Positions 27,901 to 38,729 of a stretch of 64,000 nucleotides of DNA are shown piece after piece. Location: contig CAUIJY010000075.1 in assembly GCA_960531495.1 (NCBI GenBank), forward strand, positions 186,001 through 250,000, read 5' to 3'. Both the position numbers and the translations under genes were made by a program. The notes beneath the pieces were generated by a model. That model saw only the letters and a list, made by a program, of their open reading frames with translations. It made no database searches and had not been told where the DNA came from. Origin of the DNA: Zeus faber. Lineage: Eukaryota; Chordata; Actinopteri; Zeiformes; Zeidae. Position 1 is the stretch's first letter. Each line of letters starts with the position of its first letter.

Positions 27901-29170
27901 TTTCTCTTTCAATATTTCTTCCAATCGTTCAATCTTTCTTTCATTATTTCTTTCAATCTTTCTTTTATCTCTTTCAATCTTTCTTTCTTTCAATCTTTCT
28001 TTCCATCTTTCTTTCAATCTTTCTTTCATTCTTTCTTTCAATCTTTCTTTTTTCAATCTTTCTTGCAATCTTTCTTTCAATTGTTTAATCTTTCAATCTT
28101 TCTTTCATTCATTCTTTCATTCTTTCTATCAATCTTTCTTTCAATCGTTCTTTCTTTCTTTTAGTCTTTCTTTCATTCTTTCTTTTAATCTTTCAATCTT
28201 TCTTTCATTGTTTCTTTCAATCTTTCTTTCATTCTTTCTTTCATTCTTTCTTTCAATCTTTCCTTCAATCGTTCTTTCTTTCTTTTAGTCTTTCTTTCAA
28301 TCTTTCAATTTTTCAATCTTTCTTTCATTCTTTCTTTTAATCTTTCAATCTTTCTTTCATTCTTTCCTTCAGTCTTTCATTCTTTCTTTCAATCTTTCTT
28401 TTTTCAATCTTTCTTGCAATCGTTCTTTCAATTGTTTAATCTTTCAATCTTTCTTTCATTCTTTCTTTCAGTCTTTCAATCTTTTTTTCAATCTTTCTTT
28501 CATTCTTTCTTTCAATCTTTCTGTCCGTCATTCTTTCTTTCAGTCTTTCTTTCATTCTTTATTTCAATCTTTGTTTCATTCTTTCTTTCAATCTTTCATT
28601 CAATCTTTCTTTCAATCTTTCTTTCAATCTTTCTTTCAATCTTTCTTTCAATCGTTCTTTCATTCTTTATTTTAATCTTTCAATCTTTCTTTAATTGTTT
28701 CTTTCAATCTTTCTGTCTTTCAATATTTCTTTCAATCTTTCAATCTTTCTTTTTTTTTCAATCTTTCTTTCAATCTTTCTTTTATTCTATCTTTAAATCT
28801 TTCTGTTTTTCAATCTTTCTTGCAATCTTTCTTTCAGTCTTTCAATCTGTCTTTCAAACTTTCAATCTTTCTTTCAATCTTTCAATCTTTCAATCTTTCT
28901 TTCAATTAATCTTTCAATCTTTCAGTCTTTCTTTCATTCTTTCTTTCAATCTTTCAATCTTTCTTTCATTCTTTCTTTCAATCTTTCAATCTCTCTTTCA
29001 ATATTTCTTTCAATCTTTCTTTCTGTCAATCTTTCTTTCCATCTTTCTTTCCATCTTTCTTTCATTCATTCCTTCAATCTTTCAATCTTTCTTTCAATCT
29101 TTCATTCATTCCTTCTTTCAATCTTTCAATCTTTCTTTCAATATTTCTTTCAATCTTTTTTACTTTCAAT
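18941..29170. repeat. Higher-order repeat pair, 4.7-5.1-kb period
   Basis: A rare CTTGCA landmark followed by the same words lies at 18955, 23687 and 28819, spacings of 4,732 and 5,132 bp, giving two full tandem copies and the start of a third. Other landmark pairs between the copies lie 4,920, 4,932, 4,944, 5,024 and 5,132 bp apart. All are multiples of four, so the copies have diverged mainly by gaining or losing whole words. Confidence 0.75.
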
Positions 29171-30012
29171 CTTTCTTTCAATCTTTCTTTCAATCTTTCT
29201 TTCAAACTTTCATTCTTTATTTCAATATTTCAATCGTTCAATCTTTCTTTCAATCTTTCTTTCAATCTTTCAATCTTTCTTTCAATGTTTCTTTCAATCT
29301 TTCTTTCTTTAAATCTTTCTTTCAATCTTTCTTTCAAACTTTCAATCTTTATTTCAATCTTTCAATCTTTCAATCTTTCTTTCATTCTTTCTTTCAATAT
29401 TTCAATCTTTCAATCTTTCTTTCATTCTTTCTTTCAATCTTTCAATCTTTCTTTAATTCTTTCTTTCAATCTTTCTTTCTTTCAATTTTTCTATCTTTCA
29501 ATATTTCTTCCAATCTTTCAATCTTTCTTTTGTTATTCTTTCAATCTTTCTTTCTTTCAATCTTTCTTTCCATCTATCTTTCAATCTTTCTTTCATTCTT
29601 TCTTTCAATCTTTCTTTTTTCAATCTTTCTTGCAAACTTTCTTTCAATTGTTTAATCTTTCAATCTTTCTTTCATTCTTTCTTTCAGTCTTTCAATCTTT
29701 TTTTCAATCTTTCTTTCAATCTTTCAATCTTTCTTTCTATCTTTCTTTCAATCTTTCTTTCATTCTTTATTTCAATCTTTGTTTCATTCTTTCTTTCAAT
29801 CTTTCTTTCTTTCAATCTTTCTTTCAATCTTTCTTTCAATCTTTCTTTCAATCTTTCTTTCATTCTTTCTTTTAATCTTTCAATCTTTCTTTCATTGTTT
29901 CTTTCAATCCTTCTGTCTTTCAATATTTCTTTCAATCTTTCAATCTTTCTTTCTTTTTTCAATCTTTCTTTCAATCTTTCTTTTATTCTATCTTTAAATC
30001 TTTCTTTTTTTT

Positions 30013-33000
30013 GTAACATGTATTTGTCGAGTTATGATCATTTTCATCATTGTGTGCACATGTGGGAAAAAACGCATTTTCAGCCGATTTAAACGTCGAA
30101 AAGGGGAATTGGTTAAACGCTTCAGTCATTACTCTGTGTGACAGTGTCAGACAGTTTAAATACAATGAATAACTAGTATGTGCTGCTAAAGCGTTGTTTG
30201 TCAAACAGTTTTAGGCCCAAACAACATGTATTTGTCGAGGTATGAGCATTTTCAGAACATTGGACGGTTTGCTGTCTAGCTGAATTAGAGAAACACCGAA
30301 CCATTGTCTCTTCAGAGGTGAATGATTCAGAATGCTGCAGTACAGCATTGAAATTTAATTAATATGATGAACTATTATGTGCTTCCTAAGTTTTTCTCTC
30401 AGATTTCTATGCCCATCTAACATGTATTTCTGGAGTTATGATCATTTTCATCATAGTGTGCACACGTGGGAAAAAATGCATTTTCCGCCGATTTAAACGT
30501 CGAAAAGGCGAATTGGTCAAAAGCTTTAGTCATTACTTTGAGTGACAGAGTCAGACAGTTCAAATACAATGATGAACTAGTATATGCTGCTAAAGTGTTG
30601 TTTGTCAACCAGTTTTAGGCCCATATAAAATGTATTTGTCGAGTTATGATCATTTTCATCATAGTGTGCACATCTGGGAAAAAACGCATTTTCAGCCGAT
30701 TTAAACGTCGAAAAGGGGAATTGGTTAAACGCTTCAGTCATTACTCTGTGTGACAGTGTCAGACAGTTTAAATACAATGGTGAACTAGTATATGCTGCTA
30801 AAGCGTTGTTTGTCAAACAGTTTTAGGCCCATACAACATGTATTTGTTGAGGTATGAGCATTTTCAGAACTTGTGACGGTTTGCTGTCTAGCTGAATTAG
30901 AGAAACACCGAACCATTGTCTCTTCAGCGGTGAATGATTCAGAATGCTGCAGTACAGCATAGAAATTTAATTAATATGATGAACTATTATGTGCTTCTTA
31001 AGTGTTTCTCACAGATTTCTAGGCCCATCTAACATGTATTTGTGGAGTTATGATCATTTTCATCATTGTGTGCACATGTGGGAAAAAACGCATTTTCAGC
31101 CGATTTAAACGTCGAAAAGGGGAATTGGTTAAACGCTTCAGTCATTACTCTGTGTGACAGTGTCAGACAGTTTAAATACAATGGTGAACTAGTATATGCT
31201 GCTAAAGTGTTGTTTGTCAAACAGTTTTAGGCCCATCTAACATGTATTTGTCGAGTTATGGTCATTTTCATCATTATGTGCACATGTGGGAAAAAACGCA
31301 TTTTCAGCCGATTTAAACGTCGAAAAGGGGAATTGGTTAAACGCTTCAGTCATTACTCTGTGTGACAGTGTCAGACAGTTTAAATACAATGGTGAACTAG
31401 TATATGCTGCTAAAGCGTTGTTTGTCAAACAGTTTTAGGCCCAAACAACATGTATTTGTCGAGGAATGAGCATTTTCAGAACATTGGACGGTTTGCTGTC
31501 TAGCTGAATTAGAGAAACACCGAACCATTGTCTCTTCAGAGGTGAATGATTCAGAATGCTGCAGTACAGCATTGAAATTTAATTAATATGATGAACTATT
31601 ATGTGCTTCCTAAGTTTTTCTCTCAGATTTCTATGCCCATCTAACATGTATTTCTGGAGTTATGATCATTTTCATCATAGTGTGCACACGTGGGAAAAAA
31701 TGCATTTTCAGCCGATTTAAACGTCGAAAAGGCGAATTGGTCAAAAGCTTTAGTCATTACTTTGAGTGACAGAGTCAGACAGTTCAAATACAATGATGAA
31801 CTAGTATATGCTGCTAAAGTGTTGTTTGTCAACCAGTTTTAGGCCCATATAAAATGTATTTGTCGAGTTATGATCATTTTCATCATAGTGTGCACATCTG
31901 GGAAAAAAAGCATTTGCAGCCGATTTAAACGTCGAAAAGGGGAATTGGTTAAACGCTTCAGTCATTACTCTGTGTGACAGTGTCAGACAGTTTAAATACA
32001 ATGGTGAACTAGTATATGCTGCTAAAGCGTTGTTTGTCAAACAGTTTTAGGCCCATACAACATGTATTTGTTGAGGTATGAGCATTTTCAGAACTTGTGA
32101 CGGTTTGCTGTCTAGCTGAATTAGAGAAACACCGAACCATTGTCTCTTCAGCGGTGAATGATTCAGAATGCTGCAGTACAGCATAGAAATTTAATTAATA
32201 TGATGAACTATTATGTGCTTCTTAAGTGTTTCTCACAGATTTCTAGGCCCATCTAACATGTATTTGTGGAGTTATGATCATTTTCATCATTGTGTGCACA
32301 TGTGGGAAAAAACGCATTTTCAGCCGATTTAAACGTCGAAAAGGGGAATTGGTTAAACGCTTCAGTCATTACTCTGTGTGACAGTGTCAGACAGTTTAAA
32401 TACAATGGTGAACTAGTATATGCTGCTAAAGCGTTGTTTGTCAAACAATTTTAGGCCCATACAACATGTATTTGTCGAGGTATGAGCATTTTCAGAACAT
32501 TGGACGGTTTGCTGTCTAGCTGAATTAGAGAAACACCGAATCATTGTCTCTTCAGAGGTGAATGATTCAGAATGCTGCAGTACAGCATAGACATTTTATT
32601 AATATGATGAACTATTATGTGCTTCCTAAGTTTTTCTCTCAGATTTCTATGCCCATCTAACATGTATTTCTGGAGTTATGATCATTTTCAGAACTTGTGA
32701 CGGTTTGCTGTCTAGCTGAATTAGAGAAACACCGAACCATTGTCTCTTCAGAGGTGAATGATTCAGAATCCTGCAGTAGAGCATAGAAATTTAATTAATA
32801 TGATGAACTATTATGTGCTTCTTAAGTGTTTCTCACAGATTTCTAGGCCCATCTAACATGTATTTGTGGAGTTAGGATCATTTTCATCATAGTGTGCACA
32901 TGTGGGAAAAAACGCATTTTCAGCCGATTTAAACTTCGAAAAGGGGAATTGGTTAAACGCTTCAGTCATTACTCTGTGTGACAGTGTCAGACAGTTTAAA

Positions 33001-33477
33001 TACAATGGTGAACTAGTATATGCTGCTAAAGTGTTGTTTGTCAACCAGTTTTAGGCCCATCTAACATGTATTTGTCGAGTTATGATCATTTTCATCATTA
33101 TGTGTACATGTGGGAAAAAACGCATTTTCAGCCGATTTAAACGTCGAAAAGGGGAATTGCTTAAACGCTTCAGTCATTACTCTGTGTGACAGTGTCAGAC
33201 AGTTTAAATACAATGGTGAACTAGTATATGCTGCTAAAGTGTTGTTTGTCAACCAGTTTCAGGCCCATCTAACATGTATTTGTCGAGTTATGATCATTTT
33301 CATCATTATGTGTACATGTGGGAAAAAACGCATTTTCAGCCGATTTAAACATCGAAAAGGGGAATTGCTTAAACGCTTCAGTCATTACTCTGTGTGACAG
33401 TGTCAGACAGTTTAAATACAATGGTGAACTAGTATATGCTGCTAAAGTGTTGTTTGTCAAACAGTTTTAGGCCCATG
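30013..33477 (+). repeat. A/B monomer satellite, direct arm
   Basis: Tandem monomers of two kinds share a head (CATCTAACATGTATTTGTCG) and a related tail. Type A is 208 bp (for example 31029-31236) and type B is 196 bp (for example 30833-31028). The order is mostly A-A-B, a 612-bp unit. A double unit of 1,224 bp recurs almost exactly: 30417/31641, 30577/31801 and 31029/32253. Near the inner end the order changes to B-B and then three A monomers. A 63-codon open frame on the minus strand recurs in each A monomer; it travels with the repeat and is not called as a gene. I do not recognise the family, and see no CENP-B box. Confidence 0.93.
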
Positions 33478-33630
33478 TTAAACTGTCTGACACTGTCACA
33501 CAGAGTAATGACTGAAGCGTTTAACCAATTCCCCTTTTCGACGTTTAAATCGGCTGAAAATGCGTTTTCTTCCCACATGTGCACACAATGATGAAAATGA
33601 TCATAACTCCACAAATACATGTTAGATGGG
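33269..33630. repeat. Inversion junction: inverted A monomers with 62-bp spacer
   Basis: The direct arm's stem ends at 33415 and its reverse complement starts at 33478, leaving a 62-bp spacer (33416-33477) made of the monomer tail. Each stem is about 147 bp of A monomer. The wider palindrome spans both satellite arms. Confidence 0.85.
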
Positions 33631-36600
33631 CCTAGAAATCTGTGAGAAAAACTTAGGAGGCACATAATAGTTCATCATATTAATAAAATTTCTATGCTGT
33701 ACTGCAGCATTCTGAATCATTCACCTCTGAAGAGACAATGGTTCGGTGTTTCTCTAATTCAGCTAGACAGCAAACCGTCCAATGTTCTGAAAATGCTCAT
33801 ACCTCGACAAATACATGTTGTATGGGCCTAAAACTGTTTGACAAACAACGCTTTAGCAGCATATACTAGTTCACCATTGTATTTAAACTGTCTGACACTG
33901 TCACACAGAGTAATGACTGAAGCGTTTAACCAATTCCCCTTTTCGACGTTTAAATCGGCTGAAAATGCGTTTTTTCCCACATGTACACACAATGATGAAA
34001 ATAATCATAACTCGACAAATACATTTTACATGGGCCTAAAACTGTTTGACAAACAACACTTTAGCAGCATATACTAGTTCACCATTGTATTTAAACTGTC
34101 TGACACTGTCACACAGAGTAATGACTGAAGCGTTTAACCAATTCCCCTTTTCGACGTTTAAATCGGCTGAAAATGCGTTTTTTCCCACATGTGCACACAA
34201 TGATGAAAATGATCATAACTCCACAAATACATGTTAGATGGGCCTAGAAATCTGTGAGAAAAACTTAGGAAGCATATAATAGTTCATCATATTAATAAAA
34301 TTTCTATGCTGTACTGCAGCATTCTGAATCATTCACCTCTGAAGAGACAATGGTTCGGTGTTTCTCTAATTCAGCTAGACAGCAAACCGTCCAATGTTCT
34401 GAAAATGCTCATACCTCGACAAATACATGTTGTATGGGCCTAAAACTGTTTGACAAACAACACTTTAGCAGCATATACTAGTTCACCATTGTATTTCAAC
34501 TGTCTGACACTGTCACACAGAGTAATGACTGAAGCGTTTAAGCAATTCCCCTTTTCGACGTTTAAATCGGCTGAAAATGCGTTTTTTCCCACATGTGCAC
34601 ACAATGATGAAAATGATCCTAACTCCACAAATACATGTTAGATGGGCCTAGAACTCTGTGAGAAACACATAAGAAGGACATAATAGTTCATCATATTAAT
34701 TCAATTTCTATGCTGTACTGCAGCATTCTGAATCATTCACCTCTGAAGAGACAATGGTTCGGTGTTTCTCTAATTCAGCTAGACAGCAAACCGTCCAGTG
34801 TTCTGAAAATGCTCATACCTCGACAAATACATGTTGTATGGGCCTAAAACTGTTTGACAAACAACACTTTAGCAGCATATACTAGTTCACCATTGTATTT
34901 AAACTGTCTGACACTGTCACACAGAGTAATGACTGAAGCGTTTAAGCAATTCCCCTTTTCGACGTTTAAATCGGCTGAAAATGCGTTTTTTCCCACATGT
35001 GCACACAATGATGAAAATGATCCTAACTCCACAAATACATGTTAGATGGGCCTAGAACTCTGTGAGAAACACATAAGAAGGACATAATAGTTCATCATAT
35101 TAATTCAATTTCTATGCTGTACTGCAGCATTCTGAATCGTTCACCTCTGAAGAGACAATGGTTCGGTGTTTCTCTAATTCAGCTAGACAGCAAACGGTCC
35201 AAAGTTCGGAAAATGATCATAACTCGAAAAATACATTTTATATGGGCCTAAAACTGGTTGGCAAACAACACATTAGCAGCACATACTAGTTTATCATTGT
35301 ATTTACACTTTCTGACACTGTCACATAGAGTAATGACTGAAGCGTTCAACCGATTCGCCTTTTCGACGTTTAAATCGGCTGAAAATGCGTTTTTTCTCAC
35401 GTGTAGACTTTGATGAAAATTATCAGAACTCAAAAAATACATTTTATTTGGGCCTAAAACTGGTTGACAAACAAGACTTTAGCAGCACATACTAGTTTAT
35501 CATTGTATTTAAACTGTCTGACACTGTCACATAGAGTAATGACTGAAGTGTTTAACCGTTCCGCCAAATCGACGTTTAAATCGACTGAAAATGCGTTTTT
35601 TCCCACGTGTAGACTTTGATGAAAATTATCTGAACTCGAAAAATACATTTTATATGGGCCTAAAACTGGTTGACAAACAAGACTTTAGCAGCACATACTA
35701 GTTCATCATTGTATTTAAACTGACTGACACTGTCACATAGAGTAATGACTGAAGCGTTTAACCGTTCCGCCAAATCGACGTTTAAATCGACTGAAAATGC
35801 GTTTTTTCCCACGTGTAGACATTGATGAAAATTATCAGAACTCGAAAAATACATTTTATATGGGCCTAAAACTGGTTGACAAACAAGACTTTAGCTGCAC
35901 ATACTAGTTTATCATTGTATTTAAACTGTCTTTGAGAAAGACTTAAGAAGCAAAATAATTTTCTCATATTAATTAAAGTTATATTGTGTACTGCAGCATT
36001 CTGAATCATTCACCTACAAAGAGACAATGGTTCGGTGTTTCTCTAATTCAGCTCGACAGCAAATCGTCCAAAGTTCTGAAAATGATCATAACTCCACAAA
36101 TACATGTTAGATGGGCCTAGAACTCTGTGAGAAACACTTAAGAAGCACATAATAGTTCATCATATTAATTAAATTTCTATGCTGTACTGCAGTATACTGA
36201 ATCATGCACCTACAAAGAAACAATTGTTCGGTGTTTCTCTAATTCAGCTAGACAGCAAATCGTCCAAAGTTCTGAAAATGATCATAACTCGAAAAATACA
36301 TTTTATAAGGGCCTAAAACTGGCTGACAAACAACACTTTAGCAGCACATACTAGTTTATCATTGTATTTAAACTGTCTGACACTGTCACATAGAGTAATG
36401 ACTGAAGCGTTTAACCGTTCCGCCAAATCGACGTTTAAATCGGCTGAAAATGCGTTTTTTCCCACTTGTAGACTTTGATGAAAATTATCAGAACTCGAAA
36501 AATACATTTTATATGGGCCTAAAACTGGTTGACAAACAAGACATAAGCAGCACATACTAGTTCATCATTGTATTTAAACTGTCTTTGAGAAAGACTTAAG

Positions 36601-37627
36601 AGGCAAAATAATTGTTCCTCATATTAATTAAAGTTATATGGTGTACTGCAGCATTCTGAATCATTCACCTACAGAGAGACAATGGTTCGGTGTTTCTCAA
36701 ATTCAGCTCGACAGCAAATCGTCCAAAGTTCTGAAAATGATCATAACTCCACAAATACATGTTAGATGGGCCTAGAACTCTGTGAGAAACACTTCAGAAG
36801 CACATAATAGTTCATCATATTAATTAAATTTCTATGCTGTACTGCAGTATTCTGAATCATGCGCCTACAAAGAGACAATGTTTCGGTGTTTCTCTAATTC
36901 AGCTAGACAGCAAACGGTCCAAAGTTCGGAAAATGATCATAACTCGAAATATACATTTTATATGGGCCTAAAACTGGTTGACAAACAACACTTTAGCAGC
37001 ACATACTAGTTTATCATTGTATTTAAACTGTCTTTGAGAAAGACTTAAGCACATAATTGTTCCTCATATTAATTAAAATTATATGGTGTACTGCAGCATT
37101 CTGAATCATTCACCTATAAAGAGACATTGGTTCGGTGTTTCTCTAATTCAGCAAGGCAGCAAACCGTCCAAAATTCTGAAAATACTCATAACTCGAAAAA
37201 TACATTTTATATGAGCCTAAAACTCGTTGACAGACAACACTTTAGCAGCACATACTAGTTCATCATAGTATTTAAACTGTCTGACACTGTCGCACAGAGT
37301 AATGACTGTAGCGTTTAACCGATCCGCCTTTTCGGCGTTTAAATCGGCTGAAAATGCGTTTTTTCCCACATGTGCAGACGTTGATAAAAATAATCATTAA
37401 TCGAAAAATAAATGTTAGAAGGACCTACAACTGTTTGACAAACAACACTTTAGCAGCACATACTTGTTCATCATAGTATTTAAACTGCCTGACACTGTCA
37501 CACAGAGTAATGACTGTAGCGTTTAACCGATCCGCCTTTTCGACGTTTAAATGGGCTGAAAATGCGTTTTTTAACTCGACAAATACATGTTTGACCTTTT
37601 GTCTGATCCTGCCACACAGAGTAATTC
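33478..37627 (-). repeat. A/B monomer satellite, inverted arm
   Basis: This is the same satellite in the opposite orientation. Close to the inversion the monomers are very like those of the direct arm. Around 34440-35245 an A-B unit of 404 bp is used (34440/34844). At 35248-35860 three A monomers sit 206 bp apart. Beyond about 35900 the monomers become shorter, rearranged and more diverged, as expected at the old edge of an array. The last recognisable piece is cut off near 37627. Confidence 0.93.
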
Positions 37628-38184
37628 GTGGAGATTTTATTTTTTATTTATTTATTTTCAACCCATCCTGTCAGCATGCTGGGCATACAACAAAGAGTAT
37701 TTGCATGCCATTGCATCTAGGACAGAGTTAGTCCGCAAGTGTAGCTCAAGTTCTCCACCTGCAATGCAACACTTTATTAATTCTTAAATCATCAAGAACT
37801 GCTGCAATAATTCTGTCCAGTGGATGACCTGTAGGATGACAAGAGCACAGTTTTTGGTCAAAGAGAACCACCACCAACCCCCCTCTTTGGAAAACTATTT
37901 ATCATGTTTGGGTCTATAAACAACTGATCACTACCCCAAGAGGGAGAGAATCATGGCCGGTGAGACAATTAAACATAGAACCTGAAAACATTTACACAAA
38001 AAAATTAACATTGGACGACAACATGTAATGAAAAACAGTTGATTAGGTCCAGGAAAACTGGAATGACAAATGGTCACCTGGCCTCTTCCTGTCATAGTTA
38101 TGGCAGTAAATGAGGGAGAAAAGGAGAGTAATGCAACCAGAAGGCTGCTGGGGTGCATTCAAAGAAGGTGTGGTGGTGTGTGCA

Positions 38185-38202
38185 TGTGTGTGTGTGTGTG
38201 TG
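38185..38202. repeat. GT microsatellite
   Basis: Short run of GT dinucleotides, preceded by an interrupted GT-rich stretch. Confidence 0.85.
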
Positions 38203-38641
38203 ATAGGACCGCCTGTCTGTCCATCCCGGAAAACCCCAGTGCTAAATGTGTACTGTTGCCTATTGCAGTCAAAATTGCGGGGTTGGGGATGCAAGTCCTT
38301 CAGGCAAGTCGACCCTGAATCACTCACACCCCTCCTGCCCCGCAGACCCTGGTCTGGTGGAGTGTTGCTTGAGTAGGATTCGTGTGCGAGTGTATGCATT
38401 CTAAGCCAATATGAGTCGGATTAACATTTCGTAACGGACGAGAAGCACGCTGGGGCAGGAGCGTGACAGGCAAGATGGCAGCTGCCCGCTGCATCCCCAC
38501 CTATATAGCTTGCACCCCACCCATCCCGCAAGCCCTAGGCCTATTGTGTGGTGTATTTGTGAATATAAGTTTTGGCACTGGGAGAGATAGGCGAATCGCG
38601 ACCAGATCGATGCAGGGGCGCGGCGCCCAAACACACAACCA

Positions 38642-38668
38642 CGCCCCACACCAACACAGTGTGGGGCG
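38642..38668. repeat. Perfect 10-bp hairpin
   Basis: Stem CGCCCCACAC (38642-38651) pairs with GTGTGGGGCG (38659-38668) around a 7-base loop, just before the satellite remnant. It could be the end of the inserted element, but nothing else supports that. Confidence 0.6.
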
Positions 38669-38676
38669 CACATACA

Positions 38677-38729
38677 AGCTTTTAACCTAACCGCCTTTTC
38701 AGCATTTTAAATCGTCTGACAATACGTTA
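38677..38729 (-). repeat. Detached A-monomer remnant
   Basis: About 53 bp resembles the inverted A monomer: a TTTAACC-NN-CCGCCTTTTC core, then a TTTAAATCG-like stretch and a CTGA-AAT-CGTT-like end. It is clearly more diverged than monomers in the main array. Similarity may fade out towards 38775. Confidence 0.65.

Larger units (their letters stand above)
1..30012. repeat. 30-kb word-built pyrimidine-rich satellite
   Basis: The whole stretch reads in 4-base words, nearly all ending in TC: TTTC, AATC and ATTC dominate, with rarer AGTC, CATC, TATC and GTTC and occasional AATA. The usual local units are 8 bp (AATCTTTC) and 12 bp (AATCTTTCTTTC), mixed without a simple period. The + strand has almost no G. 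Long open frames, up to about 700 codons of F, S, L, N, Q and I, occur in several frames because these words rarely make a stop; they show no other coding sign and are not annotated as genes. Larger blocks recur every 4.4-5.4 kb (entered separately). The right edge is sharp, at a run of T followed directly by the next satellite. I do not recognise a named satellite family. Confidence 0.95.
37628..38676. other. Unrecognised ~1.05-kb insert inside a satellite monomer
   Basis: The satellite breaks off within an A monomer at about 37627 and what looks like the next part of that monomer resumes at about 38677. The intervening DNA starts with a T/A-rich run, includes a short GT run and ends with a 10-bp hairpin. 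No target-site duplication or terminal repeat is clear. Open frames up to about 118 codons exist on both strands, but none has a recognisable motif, so no gene is called. Confidence 0.5.

Noticed and set aside
31029-31220. 63-codon frame repeated in every A monomer (minus strand in the direct arm, plus strand in the inverted arm)
   Set aside because: It is conserved only because the monomers are nearly the same; more diverged monomers lose or change it. No known motif or start context.
33110-33397. 95-codon frame across two A monomers
   Set aside because: It overlaps the opposite-strand frame and spans a monomer border; a chance opening in a repeat.
30013-37627. CENP-B box in the A/B satellite
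   Set aside because: No sequence close to the 17-bp CENP-B box was found in either monomer on either strand.
30013-37627. CRISPR-like array (regular repeats of ~200 bp)
   Set aside because: The repeats are contiguous satellite monomers without unique spacers, in a eukaryotic setting.
38043-38399. 118-codon minus-strand frame with a His/Thr run
   Set aside because: The His/Thr run is the GT microsatellite read in frame, and overlapping frames on the other strand are equally open. No domain.
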